The notes under the pieces were generated by a model. It was not told the DNA's origin. It did no database searches and was given only the letters and a program-made list of their open reading frames with translations. The translations under genes were made by a program, and so were the position numbers. Of a stretch of 27,453 bases of DNA, positions 7,605 to 16,372 are shown in pieces (position 1 is the first letter of the stretch; each line of letters starts with the position of its first letter). This DNA is from JAHEFX01 sp964614585 (GTDB taxonomy: Bacteria; Actinomycetota; Acidimicrobiia; Spongiisociales; JAENVV01), in assembly GCA_964614585.1 (NCBI GenBank), contig CAZTLW010000017.1, forward strand, positions 1 through 27,453. Reading direction: 5' to 3'.

Positions 7605-7655
7605 CCGTTCTCCGGCTCTCGTGCCCGGGCCCGGCCCGGGACCGACGGGGTGGCC

Positions 7656-7686
7656 ATCATACCCATCGTGTCGGCGAGTGGTTCAA
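7656..7686 (-). promoter_or_regulatory. Promoter for the DUF3040 gene: TTGAAC, 19-bp spacer, TATGAT
   Basis: On the minus strand TTGAAC (7686-7681) and TATGAT (7661-7656) are separated by 19 bp. The predicted start is near 7649, leaving a leader of about 45 nt that contains the Shine-Dalgarno sequence before the ATG at 7604. Spacing is slightly long for sigma-70, but both hexamers are good for so GC-rich a region. Confidence 0.5.
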
Positions 7687-7701
7687 GGTTGATACGGGCC
7701 G

Positions 7702-7707
7702 TAGCCT
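7702..7707 (+). promoter_or_regulatory. Candidate -10 element (TAGCCT) for a leaderless phosphatase gene
   Basis: TAGCCT fits TANNNT and ends 8 nt before the ATG at 7716, predicting transcription from about 7714. No Shine-Dalgarno sequence is present in the gap (CGGTCCGG). Its upstream half overlaps the -35 of the divergent DUF3040 promoter. Confidence 0.45.
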
Positions 7708-7715
7708 CGGTCCGG

Positions 7716-8285
7716 ATGCTCCATCTCGTCCGCCATGGCGAGGTCGACAACCCGCACGGTCTCGTGTACGCCGACCTCCCCGGCTTCGATCTCTCCGATG
7801 CCGGCCGAGCCCAGGCCGCCCGGGCGGCGTCGGTGCTCGCCGACCGACCGATCCGCGCCATCTGGTCCTCCCCGCTGTTGCGGGCGGTGCGCACCGCCGA
7901 GGCGATCGCCGGCCCCCACCGGTTGGCGGTGCGGGTCGACGACGACCTCGTCGAGTGGCGGCTGCTGACCCGCTGGGCCGGAACCCCCTGGGCCGACCTC
8001 CCGGAGCGGTTCCCCGGGGAGTTGGAGGCATACCTCGCCCATCCCGACGACCTCCCGTTCTCGCCCGAGTCGCTCGCCCGCCTCGCCGACCGCGTGGCCG
8101 GCGTGGCCCGCCGGATCGCGGCCGACACCCCCGATGGCGACGTGGTGGTCGTCGGCCACCAGGACCCCCTGGCGGCGGCCGAGCGCCTGCTCACGGGAGC
8201 GGGCTTCGCCGCCTTCCACGACGGCAAGCCCGACCACGCCGAGGTCCGCTCGTTGCAGGACGGAGCGTCGTGGCGACGGACGTGA
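7716..8285 (+). CDS. Histidine phosphatase family protein (phosphoglycerate mutase-like)
   Basis: The 189-residue protein is a member of the histidine phosphatase superfamily, in which a phospho-histidine intermediate forms during phosphate transfer. The catalytic motif is LVRHGE at 4-9 with R6 and H7. The second phosphate pocket arginine is in SSPLLRAVRTAEAI (R56), the acid/base candidate is E80, and the second histidine is H148 in VVVVGHQDP. The size is usual for broad-specificity phosphatases of this family, so the substrate cannot be named. It was chosen to start at the ATG 7716 because MLHLVRHGE is the canonical beginning. The end overlaps the Nudix gene by 16 nt, suggesting the two are co-expressed and possibly both deal with phosphorylated metabolites. 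Confidence 0.9.
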   Translation: MLHLVRHGEVDNPHGLVYADLPGFDLSDAGRAQAARAASVLADRPIRAIWSSPLLRAVRTAEAIAGPHRLAVRVDDDLVEWRLLTRWAGTPWADLPERFPGELEAYLAHPDDLPFSPESLARLADRVAGVARRIAADTPDGDVVVVGHQDPLAAAERLLTGAGFAAFHDGKPDHAEVRSLQDGASWRRT

Positions 8286-8803
8286 CCGGCCACGACCACG
8301 GCGGTCGGTGGCGCCACTGCCCCCGCTGCGGCGGCCGCCTCGCCGGCGCCACCCAGTGCCCCCACTGCGACTGGCGCCACTTCCCCAATCCGCCGCTGGC
8401 GGTCGTGGCCCTCGTCACCACCGACGACGGGTCGGTGCTGTTGGTGCGCCGGGCGGCCGGCGCCGTGGCGGCGGGGGCCTGGTCCCTGCCGGGCGGCTTC
8501 GTCGACGTCGGCGAGCACCCGGAGACGGCCCTCGCCCGGGAGCTGGCCGAGGAGACCGGGTTGTCGGTGGCGGGCGCCCACCTGCTGCGCGCCGACCTCG
8601 ACCGGACGGATCCCGCCAAGGCGGTGGTGGCGCTCACCTACGCCGTGCGGGCAACCGGGGCACCGGAGCCGGGAGACGACGCCGACGCCGTCGGGTGGTT
8701 CGCCCCCGACGACCTGCCCGAGCTGGCCTTCGACGCCGACCGTGTCCGCATCGAGGACGCTCAGTCCTCCGGCACCTCGCAGCCGGGCGTGGGCGGGGGC
8801 TGA
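8270..8803 (+). CDS. Nudix hydrolase with N-terminal zinc ribbon
   Basis: The 177-residue protein has a zinc ribbon at 17-33 (C17, C20, C30, C33) and then a Nudix domain. The Nudix box spans G76 to L98 and obeys the rule Gx5Ex7REUxEExGU with E82, R90, E91, E94 and E95. Zinc-ribbon Nudix enzymes hydrolyse nucleoside diphosphates linked to other moieties, such as NADH or ADP-ribose; the NudC-specific features cannot be confirmed here. The GTG at 8270 has AGGA 9 nt upstream. The alternative in-frame GTG at 8282, which would give a GTGA overlap, lacks a ribosome-binding site. The last 43 nt overlap, on the other strand, the end of a small membrane protein gene. Confidence 0.9.
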   Translation: MATDVTGHDHGGRWRHCPRCGGRLAGATQCPHCDWRHFPNPPLAVVALVTTDDGSVLLVRRAAGAVAAGAWSLPGGFVDVGEHPETALARELAEETGLSVAGAHLLRADLDRTDPAKAVVALTYAVRATGAPEPGDDADAVGWFAPDDLPELAFDADRVRIEDAQSSGTSQPGVGGG

Positions 8804-9021
8804 CCCGCCTCGGTCGCCTCCCGGTGCTCGGCGACCGAGCGGATGCCGAGCACCGCCACGGTGCCGACACCGGCCGCCACCGCGAGGCCCATGAGCACCC
8901 CGGTGATCGACTGCGACACGGGACAGCTCCCACACGAGACCCCGGCGATCATCCACCCGAGCGCTCCCCCGAGGACGAAGGACACGACCACCGGCACGAA
9001 GAACCACGGGTTCGGCCTCAT
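8761..9021 (-). CDS. Small membrane protein (86 aa), hypothetical
   Basis: The 86-residue protein begins MRPNPWFFVPVVVSFVLGGALGW and has two hydrophobic helices at about 6-25 and about 40-60, separated by a short loop with two cysteines (GVSCGSCPVS). A charged and then proline-rich tail follows. The cysteines lie on the likely loop and could form a disulfide or bind a metal, but no family is recognised. Its ATG overlaps the stop of the upstream 251-residue membrane protein gene (ATGA, 9018-9021). Its 3' end overlaps the convergent Nudix gene by 43 bp. Confidence 0.65.
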   Translation of the reverse strand: MRPNPWFFVPVVVSFVLGGALGWMIAGVSCGSCPVSQSITGVLMGLAVAAGVGTVAVLGIRSVAEHREATEAGQPPPTPGCEVPED

Positions 9022-9773
9022 CGGCGCCGACCCTGCTCGTCGATGCCGGCGGCCGCCCGGACCTCCCGGGGGGCGAACTCGGCGAAGACCGGCTTCGCCT
9101 CCCCCGGCGTCGGGTCGAGCGGGGCGGCGGCGAGTGCCGAGCCCGGGCGCCAGGCGTACCAGGCCGCCACCCCACCGTGGACGACGGCCACGATGCCCCA
9201 CGGGAGGCCCTCGAACACGGCGGCGGCAAGCGCCAGGGCGGGGAACCCGACCCGGGCCGCCCACAGGGCAGGCACCGAGACGCGTCCGAACCACCAGGCG
9301 AGGATCGGTGCGATCGCCCCCATCGCCACCGTCACGGGATGGGGACCACCGTCGAGCGAGGCGAGGCCGGCGGCGAGCGGGCCCGAGACGAGGACGGCCA
9401 TGAGTACCACGGCGTCGTCGGGTGGGGCGTCGGCTGCCCGGTCCGGGCGCACCCTGGCGGCGGTCCCGGCCCCGAGCAGGGTCCACACGGAGGCGGCGGC
9501 GGCGCCGGCGCCGAGGCCGACGAGGACGGGGGCGTCCACCAGGGCGACGCCCGGCACCGCGAGGGCGGCCACCCCGAGGCCGAGGCGGACGGCCCACCGG
9601 GCCCGGGCGACGAGCAGACCGGTGAGCGCGACCAGCGTCCAGAGCCACGCGCCGATGCCCAGCAACCAGCGGGTACCGGGCTCGAGGGAGGGTTCGAGGA
9701 GGAACGCAGTGGCCCAGAGGCCGCCGGCCGCCAGCACGGCGAGGGCGGCTGGTACGGGGGGTCGGTCGCTCAC
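9018..9773 (-). CDS. Polytopic membrane protein, hypothetical
   Basis: The 251-residue protein is almost entirely hydrophobic with about seven or eight predicted membrane segments (for example PAALAVLAAGGLWATAFLL near the start). A soluble tail occupies about 215-251, ending in DEQGRRR. There are no recognisable catalytic motifs and I cannot assign a family. The GTG start at 9773 follows a TACACT -10-like box at 7 nt with no Shine-Dalgarno, consistent with a leaderless message. Its stop overlaps the start of the 86-residue membrane protein, so the two may form a small membrane complex. It lies downstream of fabF, on the same strand but apparently with its own promoter. Confidence 0.72.
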   Translation of the reverse strand: MSDRPPVPAALAVLAAGGLWATAFLLEPSLEPGTRWLLGIGAWLWTLVALTGLLVARARWAVRLGLGVAALAVPGVALVDAPVLVGLGAGAAAASVWTLLGAGTAARVRPDRAADAPPDDAVVLMAVLVSGPLAAGLASLDGGPHPVTVAMGAIAPILAWWFGRVSVPALWAARVGFPALALAAAVFEGLPWGIVAVVHGGVAAWYAWRPGSALAAAPLDPTPGEAKPVFAEFAPREVRAAAGIDEQGRRR

Positions 9774-9780
9774 GGCCCGG

Positions 9781-9786
9781 AGTGTA
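9781..9786 (-). promoter_or_regulatory. Candidate -10 element (TACACT) for a leaderless membrane protein gene
   Basis: On the minus strand TACACT ends 7 nt before the GTG at 9773, predicting a transcript that starts at or one base before the start codon. The same hexamer occurs before the ilv leader peptide. A GGGGGCCCCC palindrome (9788-9797) sits just upstream. No -35 resemblance. Confidence 0.45.
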
Positions 9787-9813
9787 TGGGGGCCCCCGAC
9801 CTTGTGGCCCGGG

Positions 9814-11055
9814 TCAGGCCCGTCCGAGCACCAGGGCGACGTTGTGGCCGCCGAACCCGAACGAGTTGCTCATCGTGTGGGTGATCGGGAGCTCGCGCGC
9901 CTCCCCGGGCACGTAGTCGAGGTCGCACTCGGGATCGGGGGTCACGAGGGTGGCGGTCGGGGGGACGACCCCGTCCCGAATGGCCAGGAGGCAGGCCATC
10001 GCCTCGATCGCCCCGGCACCACCGAGGAGGTGGCCGGTGACCGACTTGGTCGACGAGATCGCCACGTCGCCGGCGGCCGATCCGAAGGCCCGGTGGATGG
10101 CGGCGGTCTCGGTGGCGTCGTTGGCCGGCGTCGAGGTGCCGTGGGCGTTCACGTAGTCGATGTCGGAGGGGGCGAGCCCGGCGTCGGCGAGCGCCAGCTC
10201 CATGGCGACCGCCTGACCCTCCCCGCCCGGTCGGGGCAACGTCACGTGGTAGGCGTCGGTCGACATGCCGTATCCGAGCACCTCGCCGTAGACGGTGGCA
10301 CCCCGGGCGAGGGCCCGGTCGCGCTCCTCGAGGACGAGGGCGGCACCGCCCTCCCCCATCACGAACCCGTCGCGGTCGGCGTCGAACGGTCGCGACGCGG
10401 CCTCCGGGTCGTCGTTGCGGGTGGAGAGCGCCCGGGAGGCGTTGAAGGAGGCCACCACGAACTCGGTGATCCCGGTCTCGGCGCCGCCGGTCAACATGAC
10501 GTCGGCGGCACCCCGACGGATCAGCTCGGTGGCGTCGCCGATCGCATTGGCCGATGCCGCGCAGGCCGTGATGGTGGTGTTCGTCGGGCCGGTGAAGCCG
10601 AAGTGGATGGCGCTGTAGCCCGCGGCCATGTTGGCGATGATGCGGGTGATGGTGAGGGGGTTGATCCGATCGGGGCCCCGCTCCCGCTTGGTGATGATCG
10701 CCTCCTCGTAGGCCTGCAGCCCGCCCATCCCGGTGCCGACGACCGCACCCATCCGTGGGACGGTCGCCTCGTCGATCTCGAGGCCGGCATCGGCGACGGC
10801 CGCGATGGCGGCGGCGACGTAGACCTGGACGAAACGGTCGAGCCGCCGGGCCTCCTTGCGCGGCAGCCAGTCCTCGGGGTCGAAGCCCCGGAGCTCGCCG
10901 GCGATGCGGGTGCGGAGCTCGGAGGCATCGAACGCGGTGATCGGCCCGATCCCCGACCGACCCTCGACCATCCCCGACCACGTCGAGGCGACGTCGTTGC
11001 CGAGCGGTGTGAGGGCCCCGAGGCCGGTGACGACGACCCGGCGGCCGTCGGCCAT
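9814..11055 (-). CDS. fabF: Beta-ketoacyl-ACP synthase II
   Basis: This 413-residue protein is a full-length KAS II enzyme that elongates acyl-ACP chains by condensing them with malonyl-ACP. The catalytic triad is clear: C165 in TITACAASANAIGDA, H305 in NAHGTSTPAND and H342 in TKSVTGHLLGGAGA, with K337 in the last motif. The Gly-rich VMGEGGAAL segment near 232-240 is also present. The length matches the family. The ATG lies only 3 bp after the acpP stop, and the gene is the last of the fatty-acid cluster. It acts in the cytoplasm in type II fatty acid synthesis. Confidence 0.97.
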   Translation of the reverse strand: MADGRRVVVTGLGALTPLGNDVASTWSGMVEGRSGIGPITAFDASELRTRIAGELRGFDPEDWLPRKEARRLDRFVQVYVAAAIAAVADAGLEIDEATVPRMGAVVGTGMGGLQAYEEAIITKRERGPDRINPLTITRIIANMAAGYSAIHFGFTGPTNTTITACAASANAIGDATELIRRGAADVMLTGGAETGITEFVVASFNASRALSTRNDDPEAASRPFDADRDGFVMGEGGAALVLEERDRALARGATVYGEVLGYGMSTDAYHVTLPRPGGEGQAVAMELALADAGLAPSDIDYVNAHGTSTPANDATETAAIHRAFGSAAGDVAISSTKSVTGHLLGGAGAIEAMACLLAIRDGVVPPTATLVTPDPECDLDYVPGEARELPITHTMSNSFGFGGHNVALVLGRA

Positions 11056-11058
11056 CGC

Positions 11059-11301
11059 TCAGCCCAGCTTCTGGCTGACGACGTCGATGGCCTCGCCGAC
11101 CGTGCCGATCGACTCCGCCTCCTCGTCGGGGATCGCCACCCCGAACTCGTCCTCGAGCGCCATCAGCAGCTCGACGACGCCCAGCGAGTCGACCTCGAGG
11201 TCCTCCTCGAACCTGGCCTCGGGCTTGATCTTGTCCTCGTCGAGGCCCAGTTCGCTGACCAGCAGCGACGTGAGGCGGGTTTCGATCTCGGATCGGTCCA
11301 T
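11059..11301 (-). CDS. acpP: Acyl carrier protein
   Basis: The 80-residue acidic helical protein has the DSL phosphopantetheine attachment motif, with S39 in DLEVDSLGVVELLM. Length and charge are standard for ACP. It carries growing acyl chains between the fab enzymes, whose genes surround it. An AAGGA ribosome-binding site sits 7 nt before the ATG, stronger than those of its coupled neighbours. This agrees with ACP being needed in excess. It is separated by 32 bp from fabG and 3 bp from fabF. Confidence 0.97.
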   Translation of the reverse strand: MDRSEIETRLTSLLVSELGLDEDKIKPEARFEEDLEVDSLGVVELLMALEDEFGVAIPDEEAESIGTVGEAIDVVSQKLG

Positions 11302-11333
11302 GGGTCTGTCCTTCTTTCTTCGTGCTGGCGTCG

Positions 11334-12068
11334 TCAGAGGGCCAGGCCCCCGTCGACGACGAGTACCTGGCCCGTCACGTACGACGCGTCCTCGGAGGCG
11401 AGGAACGCCACGGCGGCCGCCACCTCCTCGGGCCGGCCCAGCCGGCCGAGGGCGATGGTACCGGCCGCCGCCTCCCGCACCTCGTCACCCAGCGCCTCGG
11501 TCATGTCGGTGTCGATGAAGCCCGGGGCGACCACGTTGGCGGTGACGCCACGGCTGCCCACCTCCTTGGCGACCGACTTCGCCAGCCCGACCAACCCCGC
11601 CTTGGAAGCGGCATAGTTGGCCTGCCCGGGATTGCCGGCGAGGCCGGAGACCGACGAGATGGAGATGATCCGGCCCCACCGGGCACGCAGCATGCCCCGC
11701 ATCGCCGCCTTGGTGCACAGGAAGGCGGAGCGGAGATTCACCGCCAGCACCCGGTCGAACGATTCGACGCTCATCCGGGCCACCAGTTGGTCGTCGGTGA
11801 TCCCGGCGTTGTTGACGAGGACCTCGACCGGCCCGAGCGCCTCGGTGACGGCAGCGAACAGGCCGACGACGGCGGCCTCGTCGGCGACATCGGCGCCGAA
11901 TGCCTCGGCGGTGCCGCCGGCGGCGCGGATGCCGGCGACGACCTCGTCCGCCGCGTCGCGGCGGTGGGCGTAGTTGACGGCGACCGCGTGCCCGTCGGCG
12001 GCCAGCCGCTCGGCGATCGCCCGGCCGATGCCTCGGGAGCCGCCGGTCACTAGGGCGACCCGGCTCAT
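11334..12068 (-). CDS. fabG: 3-oxoacyl-ACP reductase
   Basis: The 244-residue short-chain dehydrogenase reduces 3-oxoacyl-ACP with NADPH in each elongation round. It shows the dinucleotide-binding TGGSRGIG at 8-15, NNAG at 86-89, the catalytic S139 (ISISSVSG), Y152 and K156 (NYAASKAG) and the C-terminal ASYVTGQVLVVDGG. The ATG start overlaps the fabH stop by 4 nt (ATGA at 12065-12068). Cluster membership makes the FabG role, rather than another SDR activity, very likely. Confidence 0.96.
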   Translation of the reverse strand: MSRVALVTGGSRGIGRAIAERLAADGHAVAVNYAHRRDAADEVVAGIRAAGGTAEAFGADVADEAAVVGLFAAVTEALGPVEVLVNNAGITDDQLVARMSVESFDRVLAVNLRSAFLCTKAAMRGMLRARWGRIISISSVSGLAGNPGQANYAASKAGLVGLAKSVAKEVGSRGVTANVVAPGFIDTDMTEALGDEVREAAAGTIALGRLGRPEEVAAAVAFLASEDASYVTGQVLVVDGGLAL

Positions 12069-13141
12069 CGACCCCACCCGAAGTACTCGAGGTTGGGAGC
12101 GAGCAGGTCGTCGACGGTCTCGGCGGTGGGCGACAGCGTCGCCTCGGACGTGGCGATGGGCTCGGTCCGGCTCCCCCACTGCACGGCGGCGGCCCCCCAG
12201 GTGAGCCCACCCCCGAAGGCGGCGAACACGAGCTTCGAGCCCGGCCCGATGCGTCCGGCCGCCACCGCCTCGGTGATGGCCATCGGGATCGTCGCCGCCG
12301 AGGTGTTGCCGTAGGCGTGGATGTTCGTGAAGATCCGATCGTCCTCGATGCCCAGGCGCCGGGCGACGGCGTCGATGATGCGGATGTTCGCCTGATGGGG
12401 GATGAACAGGTCGACGTCGTCCACCGACCAGCCGGCCTCCTCGAGGACCCGGATCGAGGCGTCGCCCATCATGGTCACGGCCCGCTTGAACACCTCGCGA
12501 CCGTTCATCCGCACGCCCGATCCTCCGGGGGTGGCACAGCCGGGTGCGGTGTTGGTGCCGACGTCGGGGACCCACAGCAGTTCGGCGGCGTGGCCGTCGA
12601 TGCCGGTCTCGGTGGCCGCCAGGCCGTCGCCGGCGTCGGAGGGCTCGATGAGGGTGGCGCCGGCCCCGTCGGCGAACAGCACCGCGGTCGAGCGATCGGT
12701 GAAGTCGAGGAACCGCGAGAGACGCTCCGCGCCGATCACGAGCACCGTCGACTTGACCCCGGCGGCAATCAGGGCACCGGCCTGCTCCACGCCGTAGATC
12801 CAGCCGGAGCAGGCGGCGTTGATGTCGTAGGCGGCGGCGTTGACGAGGCCGAGCTTGGCCTGCACAAACGACGCCGCCGAGGGGATCACGGTGTCGCCCG
12901 AGCACGTGGCGAGGATCAGGAGGTCGACATCGGCGGCGTCCCGGCCCGCCGCGGCCAGGGCGCGGGCGCCCGCCACGGTCGCCAGGTCCGACATCGGCAC
13001 GTGCGAGATGCGGCGCTCCTTGATGCCCGACCGCGTGGTGATCCACTCGTCGCTCGTCTCCGTGAACCGCTCGAGGTCGGCGTTGCCTAGCACCGTCGGC
13101 GGGACGCACATCCCCCAGCCGGTGATGGTGGCCCGGGTCAT
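12065..13141 (-). CDS. fabH: Beta-ketoacyl-ACP synthase III
   Basis: This 358-residue KAS III enzyme starts fatty-acid synthesis by condensing an acyl-CoA primer with malonyl-ACP. The Cys-His-Asn triad is C111 (DINAACSGW), H249 (FIPHQANIRI) and N279 (AYGNTSAATIP). After the usual C-terminal end (GGGLTWGAAAVQWG, about 311-323) there is an extra tail of about 35 residues rich in Thr, Glu and Leu, ending LEYFGWGR; its role is unknown. It overlaps fabD upstream and fabG downstream by 4 nt each. In actinobacteria FabH often accepts branched primers from Ile, Leu and Val breakdown, but primer choice cannot be read from the sequence. Confidence 0.96.
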   Translation of the reverse strand: MTRATITGWGMCVPPTVLGNADLERFTETSDEWITTRSGIKERRISHVPMSDLATVAGARALAAAGRDAADVDLLILATCSGDTVIPSAASFVQAKLGLVNAAAYDINAACSGWIYGVEQAGALIAAGVKSTVLVIGAERLSRFLDFTDRSTAVLFADGAGATLIEPSDAGDGLAATETGIDGHAAELLWVPDVGTNTAPGCATPGGSGVRMNGREVFKRAVTMMGDASIRVLEEAGWSVDDVDLFIPHQANIRIIDAVARRLGIEDDRIFTNIHAYGNTSAATIPMAITEAVAAGRIGPGSKLVFAAFGGGLTWGAAAVQWGSRTEPIATSEATLSPTAETVDDLLAPNLEYFGWGR

Positions 13142-14076
13142 GGCGCCCTCCCGAGCCGCGACACGAACGCCTCCACGGCCTCGAGCCCGTTGACGATCGC
13201 CACCGGCGTCTCGGGCACGGTGCGGCGGGCCATCCCGGCGGTGACGTCGCCGGGACCCACGTGGACGAGCACGTCGACGTGGGTCGCCATCGCCCGGAGG
13301 CTGTCGGCGAACCGGACGCGGCCGGTGAGCTGGGCGGCGAGGGCACCGGGGAGATCGCCCTCGTGGGGCTCGGCGGTGAGGTTGGCCCACACCCCGAACG
13401 CCGGGGTGGCGAACGGCGTGCGGTCGAGGGCGGCCTCCAACTCGTCGGCGGCGGTCGCCATGAAGGGGGTGTGGAAGGCCCCGGCCACCTCGAGGGGGAT
13501 CACCCGGCGGATGCCATGGTCGCGGGCGGTGGTGGTGGCCCACTCGAGGTCGGCGGCACCCCCTGCCACGACCACCTGCCCGGGGGCGTTGACGTTGGCC
13601 ACCCACAACCGACCGCCGAGGGCACGGCGGGCCTCGGCGAACGCCTCGGCGGTGGCCTCGTCGGCGCCGATGAGGGCCGCCATGCCCGACGGTTCGCGGG
13701 CGGCTGCGGCGGCCATGGCCCGCCCGCGGGCGGCGACGAGACGGAGACCGGCGGTCGAGTCGAGCGCCCCGGCGGCCACCAGGGCCGTGTACTCGCCGAG
13801 GGAGTGGCCGGCGGCGGCACGGACGGCGACGCCGTCGGGCAGGGCGTCGTCGAGCTCGCGGAAGGTCGCCAGGGCGACGGCGAAGAGGGCGGGTTGGGCG
13901 ACGTCGGTGTCGGTGAGGCGTTCGAGGGGTCCCTCGAGGCAGGCGTCGGCGAGCGACCACCCGAGGACGGCATCGGCGTCGGGGCCGAGCAGGTCGGGGT
14001 GGCGGTCGAAGAGACCGGCGCCCATGCCCACGAACTGGGCACCCTGGCCCGGGAACAGCACTCCGATCCGCGTCAC
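13138..14076 (-). CDS. fabD: Malonyl-CoA:ACP transacylase
   Basis: The 312-residue protein transfers malonyl from CoA to ACP, supplying the extender unit. The GQGAQ motif is at 10-14, the active-site serine S92 lies in GHSLGEYTALV and the catalytic histidine is H202 in AGAFHTPFM. It begins with GTG at 14076. A GAGGG about 10 nt upstream could serve as ribosome-binding site, and a TAACCT -10-like box is at 14104-14109, inside the end of the aldolase gene. It is the first gene of the compact fabD-H-G-acpP-F set. Confidence 0.95.
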   Translation of the reverse strand: MTRIGVLFPGQGAQFVGMGAGLFDRHPDLLGPDADAVLGWSLADACLEGPLERLTDTDVAQPALFAVALATFRELDDALPDGVAVRAAAGHSLGEYTALVAAGALDSTAGLRLVAARGRAMAAAAAREPSGMAALIGADEATAEAFAEARRALGGRLWVANVNAPGQVVVAGGAADLEWATTTARDHGIRRVIPLEVAGAFHTPFMATAADELEAALDRTPFATPAFGVWANLTAEPHEGDLPGALAAQLTGRVRFADSLRAMATHVDVLVHVGPGDVTAGMARRTVPETPVAIVNGLEAVEAFVSRLGRAP

Positions 14077-14106
14077 CTCGCTTCGACCCTCATCCGGTGC
14101 CCGAGG

Positions 14107-15156
<1,050 letters not shown>

Positions 15157-15158
15157 CG

Positions 15159-16331
15159 TCAGCCCTCCAGGAAGCGGCGGATGCCCCGGACGGCCTGGCG
15201 GATCCGCTCCTCGTTCTCGACGAGGGCGAAGCGGACGTGGCCCTCGCCGGAGCCGCCGAAGCCGATCCCCGGCGACACGGCGACCTTGGCGTCGGCGAGG
15301 AGCCGTTTGGCGAAATCGAGCGAGCCGAGATCCCGGTACCCTTCGGGCAGCCGGGCCCAGACGAACATGGTGGCGTCGGGTTTGTCGATCTCCCAGCCGG
15401 CCCGGTTCAGCCCGTCGACGAGCACGTTGCGCCGGTGTCGGTAGATCTCGTTCACCTCGGACACGTAGCCGTCGCCCTCGTTGAGGGCGACGATGGCGGC
15501 GATCTGGATCGGCTGGAACGTGCCGTAGTCGAGATAGGACTTCAGCTTGGCGAGCGCCCCCACCGCCTGGGCGTTGCCGACCGTGAAGCCGACCCGCCAG
15601 CCCGCCATCGAGTGGCCCTTCGTGAGCGTGTACAACTCGACGGCGACGTCCTTGGCTCCGGGCACCTCGAGGATGGAGGGCGCCCGGTAGCCGTCGAAGC
15701 CGACGTCGGCGTAGGCGAAGTCATGGACGATGAGCGTGTCGTGCTCGCGGGCGAAGGCCACCATCTTCTCGAAGAACTCGAGGTCGACGGTGGTGGTGGT
15801 CGGGTTGTGGGGGAACGAGCAGAGGATGACGCGGGGCACCGGCCACGAGTCGGAGAACGCCTGCTCGACGTGGTCGAACCAGGCGTCGGGGCCGTCGAGC
15901 ACCGGGATGCGACGGATCTCGGCCCCCGCCAGCACCGGGGCGTAGATGTGGATCGGGTAGGACGGCTCGGGGACCAGGGCGACGTCGCCGGGCTGGACGA
16001 GTGTCCAGAGCAGGTGGCTGAGCCCCTCCTTGGCGCCGATGGTGTTGATGACCTCGGTCTCGGGGTCGAGCTCCACGCCGAAGCGGCGGCGGTACCGGTC
16101 GGCCACGGCTCGCCGCAGATTGGGGAGACCCCGCGACTGGGAGTAGCGATGGTTGCGGGGGTTGGCCGCCGCCTCGGCCAGCTTGTCGACGACGAACGGC
16201 GGCGAGGCGATGTCGGGGTTGCCGAAGCCGAGGTCGACGACGTCCTCGCCGCCGCGCCGCGCCGCCAGTTTGAGGGCGTTGACCTCGGCGAACACGTAGG
16301 GGGGCAGGTCGTTGATGCGGCGGAACTCCAT
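15159..16331 (-). CDS. alaC: Class I/II aminotransferase, AlaC-like (alanine/glutamate-pyruvate)
   Basis: The 390-residue PLP aminotransferase closely follows AlaC of enterobacteria over its whole length. It has FGNPD near 36-40, CSFPHNPTTTTVD at about 171-183, D204 and Y207 (VHDFAYAD), the Schiff-base lysine K238 (YTLTKGHSMAGW) and R246. The C-terminal substrate arginine is in GHVRFALVEN. AlaC transfers an amino group between glutamate and pyruvate. The ATG has no Shine-Dalgarno sequence; instead a TACCGT -10-like box ends 8 nt upstream, suggesting a leaderless transcript. The gene appears to head a transcription unit continuing into ltaE and possibly the fab genes 30 bp further on. Confidence 0.88.
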   Translation of the reverse strand: MEFRRINDLPPYVFAEVNALKLAARRGGEDVVDLGFGNPDIASPPFVVDKLAEAAANPRNHRYSQSRGLPNLRRAVADRYRRRFGVELDPETEVINTIGAKEGLSHLLWTLVQPGDVALVPEPSYPIHIYAPVLAGAEIRRIPVLDGPDAWFDHVEQAFSDSWPVPRVILCSFPHNPTTTTVDLEFFEKMVAFAREHDTLIVHDFAYADVGFDGYRAPSILEVPGAKDVAVELYTLTKGHSMAGWRVGFTVGNAQAVGALAKLKSYLDYGTFQPIQIAAIVALNEGDGYVSEVNEIYRHRRNVLVDGLNRAGWEIDKPDATMFVWARLPEGYRDLGSLDFAKRLLADAKVAVSPGIGFGGSGEGHVRFALVENEERIRQAVRGIRRFLEG

Positions 16332-16339
16332 GGGAGCGC

Positions 16340-16345
16340 ACGGTA
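16340..16345 (-). promoter_or_regulatory. Candidate -10 element (TACCGT) for leaderless alaC
   Basis: On the minus strand TACCGT (TANNNT) ends 8 nt before the alaC ATG at 16331; the gap sequence has no ribosome-binding site. A TTGACT just upstream overlaps it and is too close to act as its -35. Confidence 0.45.
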
Positions 16346-16372
16346 GTCAACCCACTCGGGGTGACCCACCGA

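Noticed and set aside
7623..7640. GCCCGGGCCCGGCCCGGG near-palindrome between the divergent genes
   Set aside because: Low-complexity C/G repeat with several registers; no support for a specific function.
8134..8285. Alternative Nudix start at GTG 8282 giving a GTGA overlap
   Set aside because: No Shine-Dalgarno at a useful distance; GTG 8270 has AGGA at 9 nt. The choice changes only four residues.
9788..9797. GGGGGCCCCC palindrome as the terminator of fabF
   Set aside because: Has no loop and no T-run; likely chance in GC-rich spacer or part of promoter DNA.
8134..11616. Very long plus-strand open frame (1160 codons) across the Nudix, membrane protein and fabF/acpP region
   Set aside because: Antisense or shifted-frame shadow in GC-rich DNA; Arg/Gly/Pro-rich composition with no family features, while the minus-strand genes show clear catalytic motifs.
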